This document shows positions 24,201 to 33,799 of a DNA stretch of 64,000 nt, piece by piece. Each line of letters starts with the position of its first letter. The stretch's first letter is position 1. The notes under the pieces are model-generated. The model searched no databases and was not told the DNA's origin. It was given only the letters and a program-made list of their open reading frames with translations. Both the position numbers and the translations under genes were made by a program. The stretch comes from Amphiura filiformis (taxonomy: Eukaryota > Echinodermata > Ophiuroidea > Amphilepidida > Amphiuridae): positions 60,499,547 to 60,563,546 of the forward strand of contig NC_092628.1 of assembly GCF_039555335.1 (NCBI RefSeq). The letters are read 5' to 3'.

Positions 24201-25028
24201 AAAATAGCGAGTGTAAAATATAACCATTTTTGCGTGCTACGCCCTTACATTGTCCTTTTTTGGAAGCTCGAAGATATGTACTGTAGTCTCTATAAAAACA
24301 AAACCGGTATATGTATTGTATCATGATGCAACTGCAATTGTTTTTTGTCTACGGTGCCCCTGAAATTTTATTTTGCACCACCAACCAAGAAACTGAAATC
24401 TATGGGTCCTCACAGGCAGGAAATATTGTAAATATTAATGTTATACTGGTCCAACATTTGTGACACTTAGTTGTTAAAAAGACATCAGACTCGGGGATTG
24501 ATTAATCTATCTTTGGGCCCACAGTGAATTGTCACAGGCTTTTAGCCCGAGGGCTGACTTATGGTCAGCACTGCATGCCTCGGGTGCATATGGCCGGGAG
24601 GCTGAGTTGCTGAACTTATGCTCGGGGCAGATCCAGGGGAAAAGAGTGTTTGACCCCCAAGGAAGAAAGGGGAATGCAGGCCCCCTGGCCCAGGGGGGGG
24701 TGAACTCCATGAAGCTTTGCCCCACAGGGCATATTATGAGCTATTATGCAAGTGTATTACAGGACAGGCATTATACTTACCCTGCCAACTGTGTCATGCA
24801 AGCCTTGCAGAATCTGTGTCCACATTTTGTCTGAACTGGTTTCTGTAGTCCAGCCAGGCATACAGGACACATGTACTTCTTGTCCAAGGCGGGTTCAAAA
24901 TTGGCATCATAACCTCCACACAGGATTTCAGGCTTGTTACTGGCAGCTGCAGGTGGAGTGGATCGTGAGCGGTTGCTATTATTATTGTTGCTGTTGGTCT
25001 GCCTGTTCCGATTATTATTTGTTGCCAT
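14671..25028 (-). CDS. TRAF-family signalling adaptor, TRAF6-like, complete
   Basis: Eight exons join in phase to 1470 nt (489 residues): 24781-25028, 23532-23589, 23015-23119, 21973-22131, 20515-20592, 19814-19900, 16623-16795 and 14671-15232. TRAF proteins are cytoplasmic adaptors, many also E3 ubiquitin ligases, linking TNF, Toll/IL-1 and CD40-type receptors to NF-kB and MAPK signalling. Seen: an Asn/Ser-rich N-terminus (1-32); a RING with C54, C57, C69, H71, C74, C77, C90 and D93, the C3HC3D pattern of TRAF6; TRAF zinc fingers at about 110-245; a short coiled coil at about 255-325; a TRAF-C/MATH domain from Y327 to about 482. [14 protein letters not shown] before the RING closely matches TRAF6. 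The MATH end is odd, with FCVGG where TRAFs usually have YIKDD. Family certain; TRAF6 orthology likely but unproven. Confidence 0.93.
15279..15545. mobile_element. Foldback MITE in TRAF intron 7
   Basis: Nearly the whole 265 bp is one imperfect palindrome centred near 15410. The arms run from ATATGAAGAGCTTTGTTTC to the complementary GAAACAAACATCTTCATAT, with GCAGTTTTTGGCGGGATGC and its complement at the loop. It lies 47 bp upstream (in the intron) of the last TRAF exon and would form a long RNA hairpin in the pre-mRNA. Confidence 0.8.
16129..16312. mobile_element. Second foldback MITE in TRAF intron 7
   Basis: The arms of about 85 bp (ACAAATATTTACTGCTC outside, GAGCCTACTATTTTCC near the loop) are almost perfectly complementary around a loop near 16215. 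It is noncoding. Related sequence (GGGAAATAGTTTTACTATCTCC) occurs near 15790. Confidence 0.8.
16623..16795 (-). CDS. TRAF exon 7: coiled coil
   Basis: Residues 246-302 plus two bases. It is rich in Glu/Gln/Leu ([20 protein letters not shown]), the TRAF-N coiled coil that makes trimers. Acceptor TTTCAG is at 16796-16801 and donor GTAATG at 16617-16622. Confidence 0.92.
17080..19438. mobile_element. 2.36-kb TIR element in TRAF intron 6
   Basis: The termini are inverted: CTATATCAGTTCGGGGGCAC at 17080 and its complement at 19419-19438. Inside each end, copies of ATTCAAAGACGTCTCTGATA are repeated, a subterminal-repeat pattern typical of transposase binding sites. The interior is noncoding debris: A-runs, a GAGA-rich microsatellite near 17760-17815 and GGCATAGCCAG repeat fragments. 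Confidence 0.7.
19505..19721. mobile_element. hAT-type MITE with GGTTGTCC repeats
   Basis: Ends CAGTGTTCGAA and TTCGAACGCTG are flanked by a perfect 8-bp duplication, GTCCTGAG (19497-19504 and 19722-19729). The interior repeats the motif TGGTTGTCCG about nine times in both orientations. It sits in TRAF intron 6, about 90 bp from exon 6. Confidence 0.85.
19814..19900 (-). CDS. TRAF exon 6: zinc finger
   Basis: Residues 217-245 ([10 protein letters not shown], then [19 protein letters not shown]). This matches the last TRAF6-type finger (CPxxxxPCTFxxxGC). The borders are an acceptor CATCAG and a donor GTTGGT, and the phase is 0. Confidence 0.92.
20515..20592 (-). CDS. TRAF exon 5: zinc finger
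   Basis: Residues 191-216 ([19 protein letters not shown], then SGVPREE), with the C-x-x-C core of a TRAF finger. Acceptor TTCCAG, donor GTAAGT, phase 0. Confidence 0.92.
20913..21239. mobile_element. MITE in TRAF intron 4
   Basis: Ends TAAGGCAAAAAA...GTGTTGCCCTCA and TGAGGGCAACAC...TTTTGGCCTAA are inverted repeats separated by about 260 noncoding bases, including inverted CCGACCNTNAA-type blocks. Confidence 0.65.
21273..21649. mobile_element. Possible TIR element in TRAF intron 4
   Basis: A 14-15 bp inverted repeat (ATATTCTGTCGGTCC) bounds 377 bp of noncoding DNA. The arms are short, so support is modest. Confidence 0.4.
21973..22131 (-). CDS. TRAF exon 4: two zinc fingers
   Basis: Residues 138-190. 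Cys/His spacing follows the TRAF finger pattern: [20 protein letters not shown], then [20 protein letters not shown]. Acceptor TTACAG, donor GTAGGA, phase 0. Confidence 0.93.
22365..22773. mobile_element. Dispersed CAGGGTTG element in TRAF intron 3
   Basis: Ends CAGGGTTGTTTGATTTAAAT and AAATCAGCAACCCTG are roughly inverted. Its interior (GTTTTTGGATACAATTAAAA, GATTTTACCCAATTTTTTC, TACCTGGTAGGATTGTGCAT) recurs at 40.82-41.24 kb in the same orientation and at 41.47-41.77 kb inverted. Confidence 0.6.
23015..23119 (-). CDS. TRAF exon 3: first zinc finger
   Basis: Residues 103-137 ([18 protein letters not shown], then [12 protein letters not shown]). This matches the LFPDNFAKREILSLMVKC stretch that follows the RING in TRAF6. 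Phase 0 at both ends. Confidence 0.93.
23225..23521. repeat. Truncated GCGTAGCCAG-family repeat next to TRAF exon 2
   Basis: Internal phrases GTGCCCCCTGACAAAAA (three times), GAAAGAGAAAATC and GGAAGCTCGAAGA are shared with 24043-24390. Its right end GCTGGCTACGCCCCTG stops at 23521, 11 bp from the 3' edge of exon 2. The left terminus is missing. Confidence 0.6.
23532..23589 (-). CDS. TRAF exon 2: end of RING
   Basis: Short 58-nt exon coding residues 84-102 ([19 protein letters not shown]). It supplies the last RING ligand pair, C90 and D93. Donor GTAAGTG, acceptor TTTCAG. Confidence 0.92.
24043..24390. repeat. GCGTAGCCAG-family repeat in TRAF intron 1
   Basis: Starts CAGTAGCGTAGCCAGCAGG, then G-run, CCCCTGACAAAAAATGAAAG and GGAAGCTCGAAGATATG. 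It is the sister of 23225-23521, and of an inverted copy around 32640-32820 ending CTGGCTACGCTACTG. Confidence 0.55.
24781..25028 (-). CDS. TRAF exon 1: start and RING core
   Basis: Residues 1-82 plus two bases. ATG at 25026-25028 has a good context (ATCACCATGG). Low-complexity Asn/Ser N-terminus, then [21 protein letters not shown] likely 5' UTR acceptor (AAAATTTAG) sits 11 bp upstream of the ATG, so a noncoding exon probably precedes it. Confidence 0.93.
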
Positions 25029-25112
25029 GGTGATATAATCTAAATTTTAACAGAAAATAAAAATATAAAACAAAATTTATATGGGATTGTCACATTTTGG
25101 GACCAACAAAGC

Positions 25113-25226
25113 CTATGCTATGCTATGCGCTATGCTATGCGCTATGCTATGCTATGCTATGCTATGCTATGCTATGCTATGCTATGCTATGCTATGCTAT
25201 GCTATGCTATGCTATGCTATGCTATA
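25113..25226. repeat. (ATGCT)n microsatellite upstream of the TRAF start
   Basis: About 22 copies of the pentanucleotide TATGC with two GC-containing interruptions near the left end. It lies about 85 bp upstream of the TRAF start codon (minus strand), probably inside a 5' UTR intron or the proximal promoter. Confidence 0.95.
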
Positions 25227-25972
25227 GGCATACTGCCCTATGTGCAGTGGCTGAAAAATTTGACTTTTGGTATAGGCCTACATGTATTGATGGGTCCAAA
25301 TTTTTCGGAAAAATTGGTACATATTGATGGGTCCACTTTCAAATTCTCGGTGGCACTGCTGGCACACCCTTACTAAAACCAAACTTGAGTACTCCCTGGG
25401 AGTAGCAGCACCAGGAATTTTTTTTCGGGAGGGGGGCATCGTGGGGAAAAGTTTCAGGGGTGGAGCAAAATCAACAAATTTTGTGCAAAATTGCTGCAAA
25501 ATGTGGTGTAATTTTGTTTCGTTTTTTTAGGGGGGAGGAGGGCGAAAGTTTCGCAAAGAGGAAAGGAAGCCATTTCCTACCAAAATTGCATTTTTTTTGC
25601 ATTTTTTTGCAATATGTGAAAAAATGAGAAAAAAATTAGACAAAGTGGTATGCAAAATGAAGGGGGCAAATCTTCTCGTTCTATTGGTGGCATTGGTATC
25701 ATAGCTTACATGCTTTTAAAGGTAGAAGCCAAAAGGTGGTACATCACTGATGTTTTAAATTCACTTCATTTTGGAAAGCTTACTATCAGATTTCGTTAAA
25801 ATTTTGGATATAATGTTGCTAACACATTAGAGAAATAATGTTGATATGTAAAATGGGAATAAGTGGTTCCTGATTTCTTATGACTTAATTAAGCCATAGG
25901 TAACAGGTTACCACAACCACACTACAGCAATGTTGAAAAAATTGTATTTCTTGTCACCTATACCACCATATT

Positions 25973-26773
25973 AGGGAGTGTTCATAAATACTTTGGTGGG
26001 GGGTTGAATTGGAAAATATTGGGGGATCAAAAAAATTTTGGGTCCTAAAAAATTCAGTCCTTAGTAGGGGGGGATCAAAAAAATTTGAGGGTAAAATTCC
26101 AGGGTAAAATGTACGAGAAGGCATGTACATTCCAAAAATTTTACGCGCTCATGAATGTTAACACTTCAATTTTGTAATCTCAAGCTACAAATCAACAAAA
26201 TGTGTGCACTTTACAATTTGGGTGTATCAAAGATGAGTTAATGACCATAGGGGTAGATCCCGGGGGATGGGAGGATAAATCCCCCCCCCAATATTTTGAT
26301 AGGGGGATGGTCCATACAATCATCCCCCCAATGTTGATGCCTGTATATGGGTTTCTAACCAAAATTAACCCCATATTTGGTCATTTTAAAATAAAAAGTG
26401 ACAATTGTTTTGCGCTTTGTGCAAATTCATTCCAGTTTTGTACTATATTTCACCAGTTTAGCTTCAATATGGCAAACATTTTTGCGCGCGAATCCATAAA
26501 CTTATTTTGACGGCAAAAGGTGCTGGATTCACTGGACTTCAAGAAATTTTCTCCAACCCCAATGTCAAAAATAAATCTATGTCAATGTTAATAATGATGC
26601 ATATTTTTGGTTTCTTTTTTAGGACTTGAAGGGTGGGGGGAAATCAACAAAATTTAGACCATAAAAAGGGGGATAAAAAAATCCACCCTTTTTAGGGGGA
26701 TCAAAAAAATTTTGACGCCTGAGGTTCCAACTTTTCCAACCCCCCCCCACCAAAGTATTTATGAACACTCCCT
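25973..26773. mobile_element. AGGGAGTG-family TIR element, complete copy
   Basis: Inverted ends AGGGAGTGTTCATAAATACT and AGTATTTATGAACACTCCCT extend into a matching G/C-rich block (TTTGGTGGGGGG). The interior is noncoding, with repeated GGGGGATCAAAAAAATTT blocks and GCGCGC stretches. Other copies are at 32213-33407 and 35176-35945. Confidence 0.8.
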
Positions 26774-27479
26774 TAGGTAGTTTTTCATAAGCTTCACTTT
26801 TGTGATTTTGGTAACTATTTTATATTCAGTTGTCCAATCCATTTCAACTAGGCAATCTAAATTGTACTCACCATTAACATCCCAAAGTATTTTAGTATAT
26901 CCACCTTACACCTTTTCAATATATATCCAGTAAAAGACAAAATATCAAAATTGATGCCTCATTATCACAGACTATCACATGTATTCAAAATGGATGCCTA
27001 AATTTGACCTGAACCAAGTGACCTATAACCTGACCTATGATGACCTAGCCTCTTTAAATCTCTTTTCCTAACAACACATTATAGAAGGTACATAGTATTA
27101 AATTGGCTATTGCATCCATTGTGGAAGAGCCAAATTAATTTATTCAGTGTTATTTAGCATGCATCGCTAAGTGCATTTCTATAGAGAGTATAAAGGATTT
27201 AATGTATTCTATTCATGTACTCTACTTGAAAAGAATAAATTATGGTTTGTTATGAAAACACATCCGAGTTACTAGGATACAGTAAGCAAAAAATATATAG
27301 GGCCAAAATTATTCACTAAAATGGTTTATAGGCCTAAGCACTTTGTAGAAATTGTAGCCTATGTAGAGATATTTTACAAGGTGATGAACATATTTATGTA
27401 CTTCATGAATTTGCAAAAAAGAAAAGAAAAGAGGGATAGGGGCCTACTGATGAAAATCATGGTATTACACCCCCTTTAA

Positions 27480-27835
27480 GGGGGTACTACACCCCTGCCC
27501 AAATTTGGGCCTAGTTTAGCATTTTTGTCAAAAATTATAGCAAATTGGTGACAAGTAAGATATGTATATTTTTGGGGCAAGCATTACAATTACTGCACTG
27601 GGAATTTTATTTCAGCACAGACAACAGTTATGGAGTTACAGTCAAAAATGAGGGAAAACCAATATTTGATCAATAAATCAATAACTACTTGCCTTGAGTT
27701 GCTGACTTTTCAGTGCAGTAGTTGTAGTCCTTGCCCCTATAATATACATATCTTACTTGTCAACAATGCACTATATTTTTGAGAAAAATGCAAAAAAATA
27801 GGCCCAAAATTGGCCAGGGTGTAGTACGCCTAACC
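27480..27835. mobile_element. Palindromic MITE at a TTAA site, copy 1
   Basis: Arms of over 100 bp: GGGGGTACTACACCCCTGCC at the left and the complement of GCCAGGGTGTAGTACGCC at the right, with ATTTTTGTCAAAAATTATAG-type inner sequence. TTAA precedes the left end. The interior loop matches the copy at 39709-40076 in the opposite orientation. Confidence 0.8.
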
Positions 27836-27915
27836 GAAGTTTATCACATCAATTAAAACTAAAGTTAGGCTTGAAAAACTATGTTTTCACTTGCATTGAG
27901 TAATGGGCGTCGATC

Positions 27916-27978
27916 CGGGGGTGGGGATGGGGGGATGAGATGGGGATGTGGGTGGGGATGGGGATGTGGGTGGGGATG
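27916..27978. repeat. GGGGATG minisatellite
   Basis: Tandem TGGGGATG/TGGGTGGGGATG units, G-rich on the plus strand. Confidence 0.8.
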
Positions 27979-28172
27979 CCTCCTCCACCTTTTGGCAAAA
28001 TGACCATTTTTTTGTTATTTTTAGCCACTTTTTAACAATTTTGTGGGCAATTTTGGCTGGGTGCCCCCCCCCCACATATTTTTAACCAAATTGGCGCTAA
28101 TGCACTGAGTTAATCTAATTACTGTACATCATCCAGCCTGCCATAAATTATACGCCCAGTCATAGGCCCTAC

Positions 28173-28450
28173 CTGCTAGCATGGAATTTTCCCCCGCTCA
28201 AATATCCAATATCCAATGCGTAAATTGTGTCGCCCGCCGATTCACAGCGCCGCAGCGGCGGCCATGGCTTCCCCAATATTGCAACGTCCTATCAAAGCTT
28301 ATCAATATTATATTTTTGAGCAATTTCTTAGTATTCGTACGCATGTTTAACATCATAACAATACATTGTAAGCCTTGTAAATCCGACTCTTCTTGGCCGC
28401 CCAGTCTGTTGGCCGCCAGTTGTAGTAATATCTATACTATTAAAGAGGAA
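28173..28450 (-). other. CpG-rich candidate upstream exon
   Basis: This stretch is richer in CpG than its surroundings (CGCCGCAGCGGCGGCCATGG) and on the minus strand ends ...GCTAGCAG followed by GTAGGG, a plausible splice donor at 28171-28172. It could be a noncoding first exon and promoter for the TRAF gene 3 kb downstream. It holds a very short upstream reading frame (MAAAAAL). This is inference only. Confidence 0.25.
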
Positions 28451-28459
28451 CTTGCCGAT

Positions 28460-29570
28460 AATCGATACTTTGAAGAGGAACTGATCGATTCATCGGTATC
28501 ATCTCGGAGATTATAGATAAATTATAAATTAATAAATAGATAAATAAATAAGTTCTAGCATTTCCAGATGAATGGTAAATGCATAGATAGATAGATAAAT
28601 TAATAAATACAAATAATTATTTGGATTTATTCGGTAGATCAACCAATAGTGGCCCGCTTATTTACGGTCCGTTGCTGCGTTATATCGCGCGGATTACGCA
28701 CAGGTCGTGGCAACTTCCGACGCGCTAATGGTAACAAAACTTCCAGTTTCATCTAAGACGGAAAATATCACATCTCTTAGACGGAACTAACAAATTAATG
28801 GCTGAGACAAAGGTGGTTTTAAGTTACGTATTTTGAAAATAAATGGTCCAAGTGATCTAATAATTTTGAAAGTGATATTAGTTTATCCGTTCGTGGTGAC
28901 TTTCGACGGAGAGTGGGCATCATGCGGCATGGTAACCGCAACGGCTATAATAATAAATCAACTGCATTCGTTTATGCAAATTATGACTTTCGGAAACTTC
29001 TTTTGTGATGACTTTCCGAAGATTTTAAATTCAAGGTAGGCAATGGTAGGCCTAGGCATATATACGGTATTGGAAAGTAATTTGAGTTTATTCGTTTGTC
29101 ATGTTGTGATGAATTTCGATGGGGAGTGTGGGACATTATTAGCAGATTATAGCATGGTATAAAACCGCAACCGCTATATCCGTGGCGTAGATTTCTTTTT
29201 GACATTAGGGGAGGGATGAAAACATTTCTTGAAGTAGGCATATTAATAGTGAATCCGGCATCTTTAGGCAACATTAACAATGGCGTAGATTTCTCTTGGC
29301 ATGGCATGGGGGATGGGTCCGTTTAAATCAATTTCTTGCAATAGGCCTACAGTGAAGCCAGCATCTTGGCGACAGAATAATTTATGGCAAGCTAATTAGG
29401 CCTACTGGTGAATTATATTGTGCAAAAGTGGAACAAATTCGCACGAAGGCCGCAAAAATTTGCACTTTTTAGATTGACAAAAAAATGAGGTTAATTTTGT
29501 CAGAAACCCACATCTATTATACATTTGTGAACTGGGGGTGAGTGTACGGACCATTGACCTTATCAAAACA
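28460..29570. other. Intergenic DNA with a diverged direct duplication
   Basis: Segments 28868-28951 and 29071-29178 are diverged direct repeats (GAAAGTGATATTAGTTTATC; GCATGGTAACCGCAACGGCT versus GCATGGTATAAAACCGCAAC). GCGTAGATTTCTTTTTGACA-type phrases recur at 29187 and 29284. No gene recognised. Confidence 0.4.
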
Positions 29571-29808
29571 TGGGGGGGGGGGGTATACCCACCCCAACAC
29601 CGGAATTTACGCTATGTAACTCAACCTTCTTGAAACCCAATGTTGCTATAGGCCTACTTGATGAAACAGAAACACATATAAAAAAAGAACGAACGAAAGA
29701 AATAAAGGAACCCACATACATGCGTCAACATGGAGGTGATTCAGTAGATCATGCCCCTTATCGAAATATTGAGGAATTTATTACTCATCCCGGGATTTAT
29801 GCCTATGT

Positions 29809-29966
29809 AAAGAAAGAAGAAGGAAGGAAAAAAGGAAGGAAAGAGGGAAGGAAAGAGGGAAAGAAAGGGGAAAAGAACGAAAGAAAGAAAGAAAGAAAGA
29901 AAAAGAAACAACGGGAAAGCAAGAAAGAGAAAGGGAGAGAGAAACGAAAACAAAGAAGAAATAGAC

Positions 29967-30041
<75 letters not shown>

Positions 30042-30167
30042 AGAGAGAGAGAGAAAGAAAGTGAACAAGCAAGAAACAGAAAGAGAAATGGAACGCAGGA
30101 AAGAGAGAAACTGAAAGAAAAAAGGGAAAGACAGAAAAAATAAGTAAAAAGGGGAAGGAAAGAGGGA

Positions 30168-30211
<44 letters not shown>

Positions 30212-30274
30212 ACTTAGAAAGAAAGAAAGAAAGAAAGAGGGAAAGAAAGAAAGAAAGATAGAAAGAAAGTGAAA

Positions 30275-30361
<87 letters not shown>

Positions 30362-30713
30362 GAAAGCAAGAAAGAAAGTGAGGGAAAGCAAGAAAGAAAG
30401 GGAGGGAAAGCAAGAAAGAAAGGGAGGAAAGCAAGAAAGAAAGGGAGGAAAGCAAGAAAGAAAGGGAGGGAAAGCAAGAAAGAAAGAACGGGAAAGCAAG
30501 AAAGAAAGAACGGGAAAGTAAGAAAGAAAGAACGTCGTTTGCAAAGTAGAGGCAACAAAAAGGGAGGGAAAGCAAGAAAGAAAGGGAGGGAAAGCAAGAA
30601 AGAAACCGGGAAAGCAAGAAAGAAAGAACGGGAAAGCAAGAAAGAAAGAACGGAAAGCAAGAAAGAAAGAACGGAAAGCAAGAAAGAAAGAACGGGAAAG
30701 TAAGAAAGAAAGA
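29809..30713. repeat. 0.9-kb GAAA/GGAA polypurine tract
   Basis: The plus strand is nearly pure purine for about 905 bases: long (GAAA)n runs, then tandem GGGAGGGAAAGCAAGAAAGAA variants. The phrase ACGTCGTTTGCAAAGTAGA ends the last two blocks, at 30532 and 30712, marking a larger duplication of about 180 bp. The long apparent reading frames are products of the repeat, not genes. Confidence 0.95.
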
Positions 30714-30871
30714 ACGTCGTTTGCAAAGTAGACACAACAAATGGTAGGCCTACCACATCACTAACCGCGTAATAATTGAGCTGTTAAAAGCGATACCAAT
30801 TGACATGATTACCATTTCCATCGTTTATACTAACCGATCCCGTTTACTAACCGCTCCCATTTACTTATCTA

Positions 30872-30905
30872 GCGGGGGCCCGCGCGAAGCGCGGGTACCC
30901 GCTAG
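30872..30905. repeat. GC-rich hairpin
   Basis: TAGCGGGGGCCCGCGC, then GAA, then GCGCGGGTACCCGCTA forms a near-perfect inverted repeat. Similar GCGCGAAGCGCGC hairpins lie inside members of the AGGGAGTG family. Confidence 0.6.
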
Positions 30906-32212
30906 TAAACTACAAATTTCGAACGTTTGAGGACTTCAGGGCCGCGACACTCCGGCACTTGTTGGAAGACATGAAGTACAGCAGACAGTTACATGTACAA
31001 TGTGATTTTCTCATTTATAATTAGGATTACGTCATTGCCAGAATGCCAGAGCTTGTTTCATTTGTTCATTAGAATGATTGACAGCGGTGGGCGGACTTAT
31101 ACTCTAAAAATGTGATTCTCTAATAAATTATAGGTCACTAGGTCAATTCGGACCGTCTCTTCCTCAGATCTCTATGTAGGACTCCATGGTATCTTCTCAT
31201 TACACGTTCGTAGAAAGACTTGGCCGGCGACGACGCTTGCGAATTGCATGTCTTCAACTGCTGTATAGCATGGTATAGGCAGTTTGTACAGAGTGTCGCT
31301 TCTCTATCTCTTTTTCTCGGAGGACTTGTTCTCAAGTTATAGAAGGTGCCATAGGGTGACTGGAGTGTTAATTATTTTCATTATAAATGTCACAAAATAT
31401 TAATATTGACAATAATTAATAACCTGTTTCACCTCTCCATATATTGAATACATTGCTCACCTGTGTTTTCATATCATATTTTGTGGTGAAAAATGACTAC
31501 AAATGTGTAATTTGCAATCATTTTTGGAGCAACGATTTCTTCGAACCGACGGCTAAGTGTGTATGTGAATGCACATTAAACACATACACAGCACCTGTTG
31601 GAACTCCCGGTCGGAGCCGGGAGTTTCGATTATTGGAACTGGTTGGCCGCCCATTTCTTGTCTATACTATTAAAATCACGGCATTAGACCCTGAAAAAAG
31701 AATCCTTTCGGAGCCGGGGTCTATAATGTAGCTTGAATATCACCGAACATTCTAAACCACTATATACCACCAAAGAAGCCTAAGAATTCTTACCGTCTTT
31801 TAACTTGACTGCAGTGGATGAATTTATGAAAAATGCGAATGAAACTGGGAAGACTCTTGGAAAGTGATGACTGCTTTGATCGCAAAATCTCGAATATGAA
31901 ACAACCTGCTCCTTCCCGCCACAAGTATGATATGATTTGGAGCATGCGCATAAATCGCAGAATGTGATCTTTCAATCAATAGGCCTATTCAATATTATAT
32001 ACTCAATCTGAATGACAAGTGAAATCAATATCTAACCACGCTGTGATTTGGTTTGGTTTGATTTGATCACTTTAGGGACCGCTCAATATTTACGCCGGGA
32101 GGGGGTGGGGAAGTTTTGACAAAAATGGACAAAAAATCGTGCTCCCCTCGCGTCCGCTCAAACCTTTTGGATTCCCCTTGCACTGAAATACATTACCGGG
32201 TAGGGCCTACTA
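30906..32212. other. Intergenic DNA, no gene confirmed
   Basis: The only noteworthy frame is a 65-codon stretch on the minus strand at 31138-31335 with a protein-like composition (LCTNCLYHAIQQLKTC, SFYERVMRRYHGVLHRDLRK) that I cannot assign. Splice signals around it are weak. A partial copy of the 12149-12373 element family is at 32084-32205. Confidence 0.3.
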
Positions 32213-33407
32213 AGGGAGTGTTCAGAAATACTTTGGTGGGGGGGGGGGGCGGGAAATTGTACCCATGTCATTGATATAAAAATAGCCTATGTGGAATTGT
32301 GGAAATGTTTTATCATTTTGTAAAGTAGCTCATAAGTATGTTTATGCAACCCAGCATTTATGATTGGAATCAGTGGCGACGGAAGCATTACAATTTAGGT
32401 GGGGTCGGGGGACGAGTAGGCCCTATATTTTGTTCTGGTTTTACTGTTGCGGCAAAGCATGCACAAATTTTAAGACTATTTTAGCCCAAAATACACATAC
32501 CGGTTTTGTTTTAAGAGAGACTGTCTTCTGGCTTAAAAGAAAGGCGTTACTTGGACGATGTGCGCGCGTGTTATTACACTATTTTCGGCCATGATCTGGG
32601 TGAAAAGGGCTCCAATGTGATAATGGGCGCGCGAAGCGCGCACAATTTTCGTAATTTACATGATCGGGGTGAATTTTGTGGAAAAGGGACTCCTTGCCCC
32701 TTTTCTTTTCCTTTGCCCTCCAGATTTTGTCTTTCATTTTTTGTCAGAGGGGCACTTTTTTCTTTCATTTTTCGTCAAGGACACTCTGCCCCCCTTGCCC
32801 CCCTGGCTACGCTACTGCCTCAAGTTATAGACAAGACAATTTTTAACACTTTATAGTTATATATCTCTGACTATTGAATGATTTATCAAAATACATAAAG
32901 CACCTTATCAAATGTAGGCCCTACTTGCGTTCTGGTTTAAGCGGAACATTTGTGTACATCCATATCAAAACGATGCACTTGTCGGCTGCTACATGTGTCT
33001 CATTTCACATAATAGCTAGGAATAAATACCAGACTCATCTCAAGTGGACGTCACCTCAAATCATACCGAAGTCACTTGATTTAGGAATACATGGAACATA
33101 TTCCTAAACTATGTGACCTAGGGATGTTTTGAAGTGACGTCCACTTGAGATGAGTCTGGTATTTATTCCTAGCTATTATATGAAATGAGACACATGTAGC
33201 AGCCATCATGTGCATCGTTTTGATATGGATGTACATTACTAGGTGCTCGCAGCGCGCGAAATTTTTACCCCCTACGGGCCAATTTTTTTTAACCCCCCTG
33301 TTCATACACCCAAAACTTTTTAACCCCCTATTCAGAACTCCTAAAATTTTATGACCCCTACATATTTTCCAGCCCCCCCCCCACCAGAGTATTTCTGAAC
33401 ACTCCCT
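32213..33407. mobile_element. AGGGAGTG-family TIR element with nested insertions
   Basis: Inverted ends AGGGAGTGTTCAGAAATACT (32213) and AGTATTTCTGAACACTCCCT (to 33407). Inside are a GCGTAGCCAG-family segment (about 32371-32820, with the GGGCGCGCGAAGCGCGCAC hairpin) and the palindromic MITE at 32953-33235. Confidence 0.75.
32953..33235. mobile_element. Foldback MITE with about 110-bp arms
   Basis: TGTACATCCATATCAAAACG at the left and its complement at the right continue inward with few mismatches through AGCTAGGAATAAATACCAGA and TCAAGTGGACGTCAC on both arms; the loop is about 60 bp. It is noncoding; the mirrored reading frames on the two strands come from the palindrome. Confidence 0.85.
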
Positions 33408-33567
33408 AAGCTCGGGTAATAATCAGAGCTAATTGACCCATTTTGATGAGTGTTTTTTCCATGAGACGACATATATAGGCCTACTTTGAAATTTTATTGA
33501 TCACTATTGAGTAAACTCATATAGGCCTATTACTATTAGTTAAACGAGTCACTTTACTCACTTCAAA

Positions 33568-33789
33568 TGAGTCACATTACAGAGCTGAGTCATCACTTGA
33601 CTCACTTCAAATGAGTCGAGTGACCCAGCAATGAGTCAATTGATTCATTTGAACAGTGACTCGTTTGAGTCAGTTGACTCATTTATTTGAGTCCTTTGAC
33701 TCCGTGTTTTAACTGAGCAATCCGTTTGTCCGCGTATTAACCCACCGTCATGACATTTTTGAGTCAATAGACTCAGACTGGGTGAGTCA
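33568..33789. promoter_or_regulatory. Cluster of eight AP-1-type sites (TGA[G/C]TCA)
   Basis: Exact TGAGTCA or TGACTCA heptamers start at 33568, 33586, 33598, 33632, 33666, 33675, 33760 and 33783, with near-matches between them. One pair is back to back (TGAGTCAGTTGACTCA). TGA[G/C]TCA is the Jun/Fos (and related bZIP) binding site. The cluster lies between the divergent TRAF and Unkempt genes. Function is inferred; it may also be a degraded tandem repeat. Confidence 0.5.
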
Positions 33790-33799
33790 ATTAATGATT

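Noticed and set aside
25097-25376. Frames reading CYAML repeats
   Set aside because: Translation of the ATGCT microsatellite only.
29570-30756. Long reading frames on both strands, up to 319 codons, rich in Lys/Arg/Glu or Phe/Leu/Ser
   Set aside because: They come from the GAAA/GGAA repeat, which lacks stop codons in several frames; the products are simple repeats.
32874-33305. Two similar proteins read from opposite strands
   Set aside because: They mirror each other because the DNA is a palindromic MITE.
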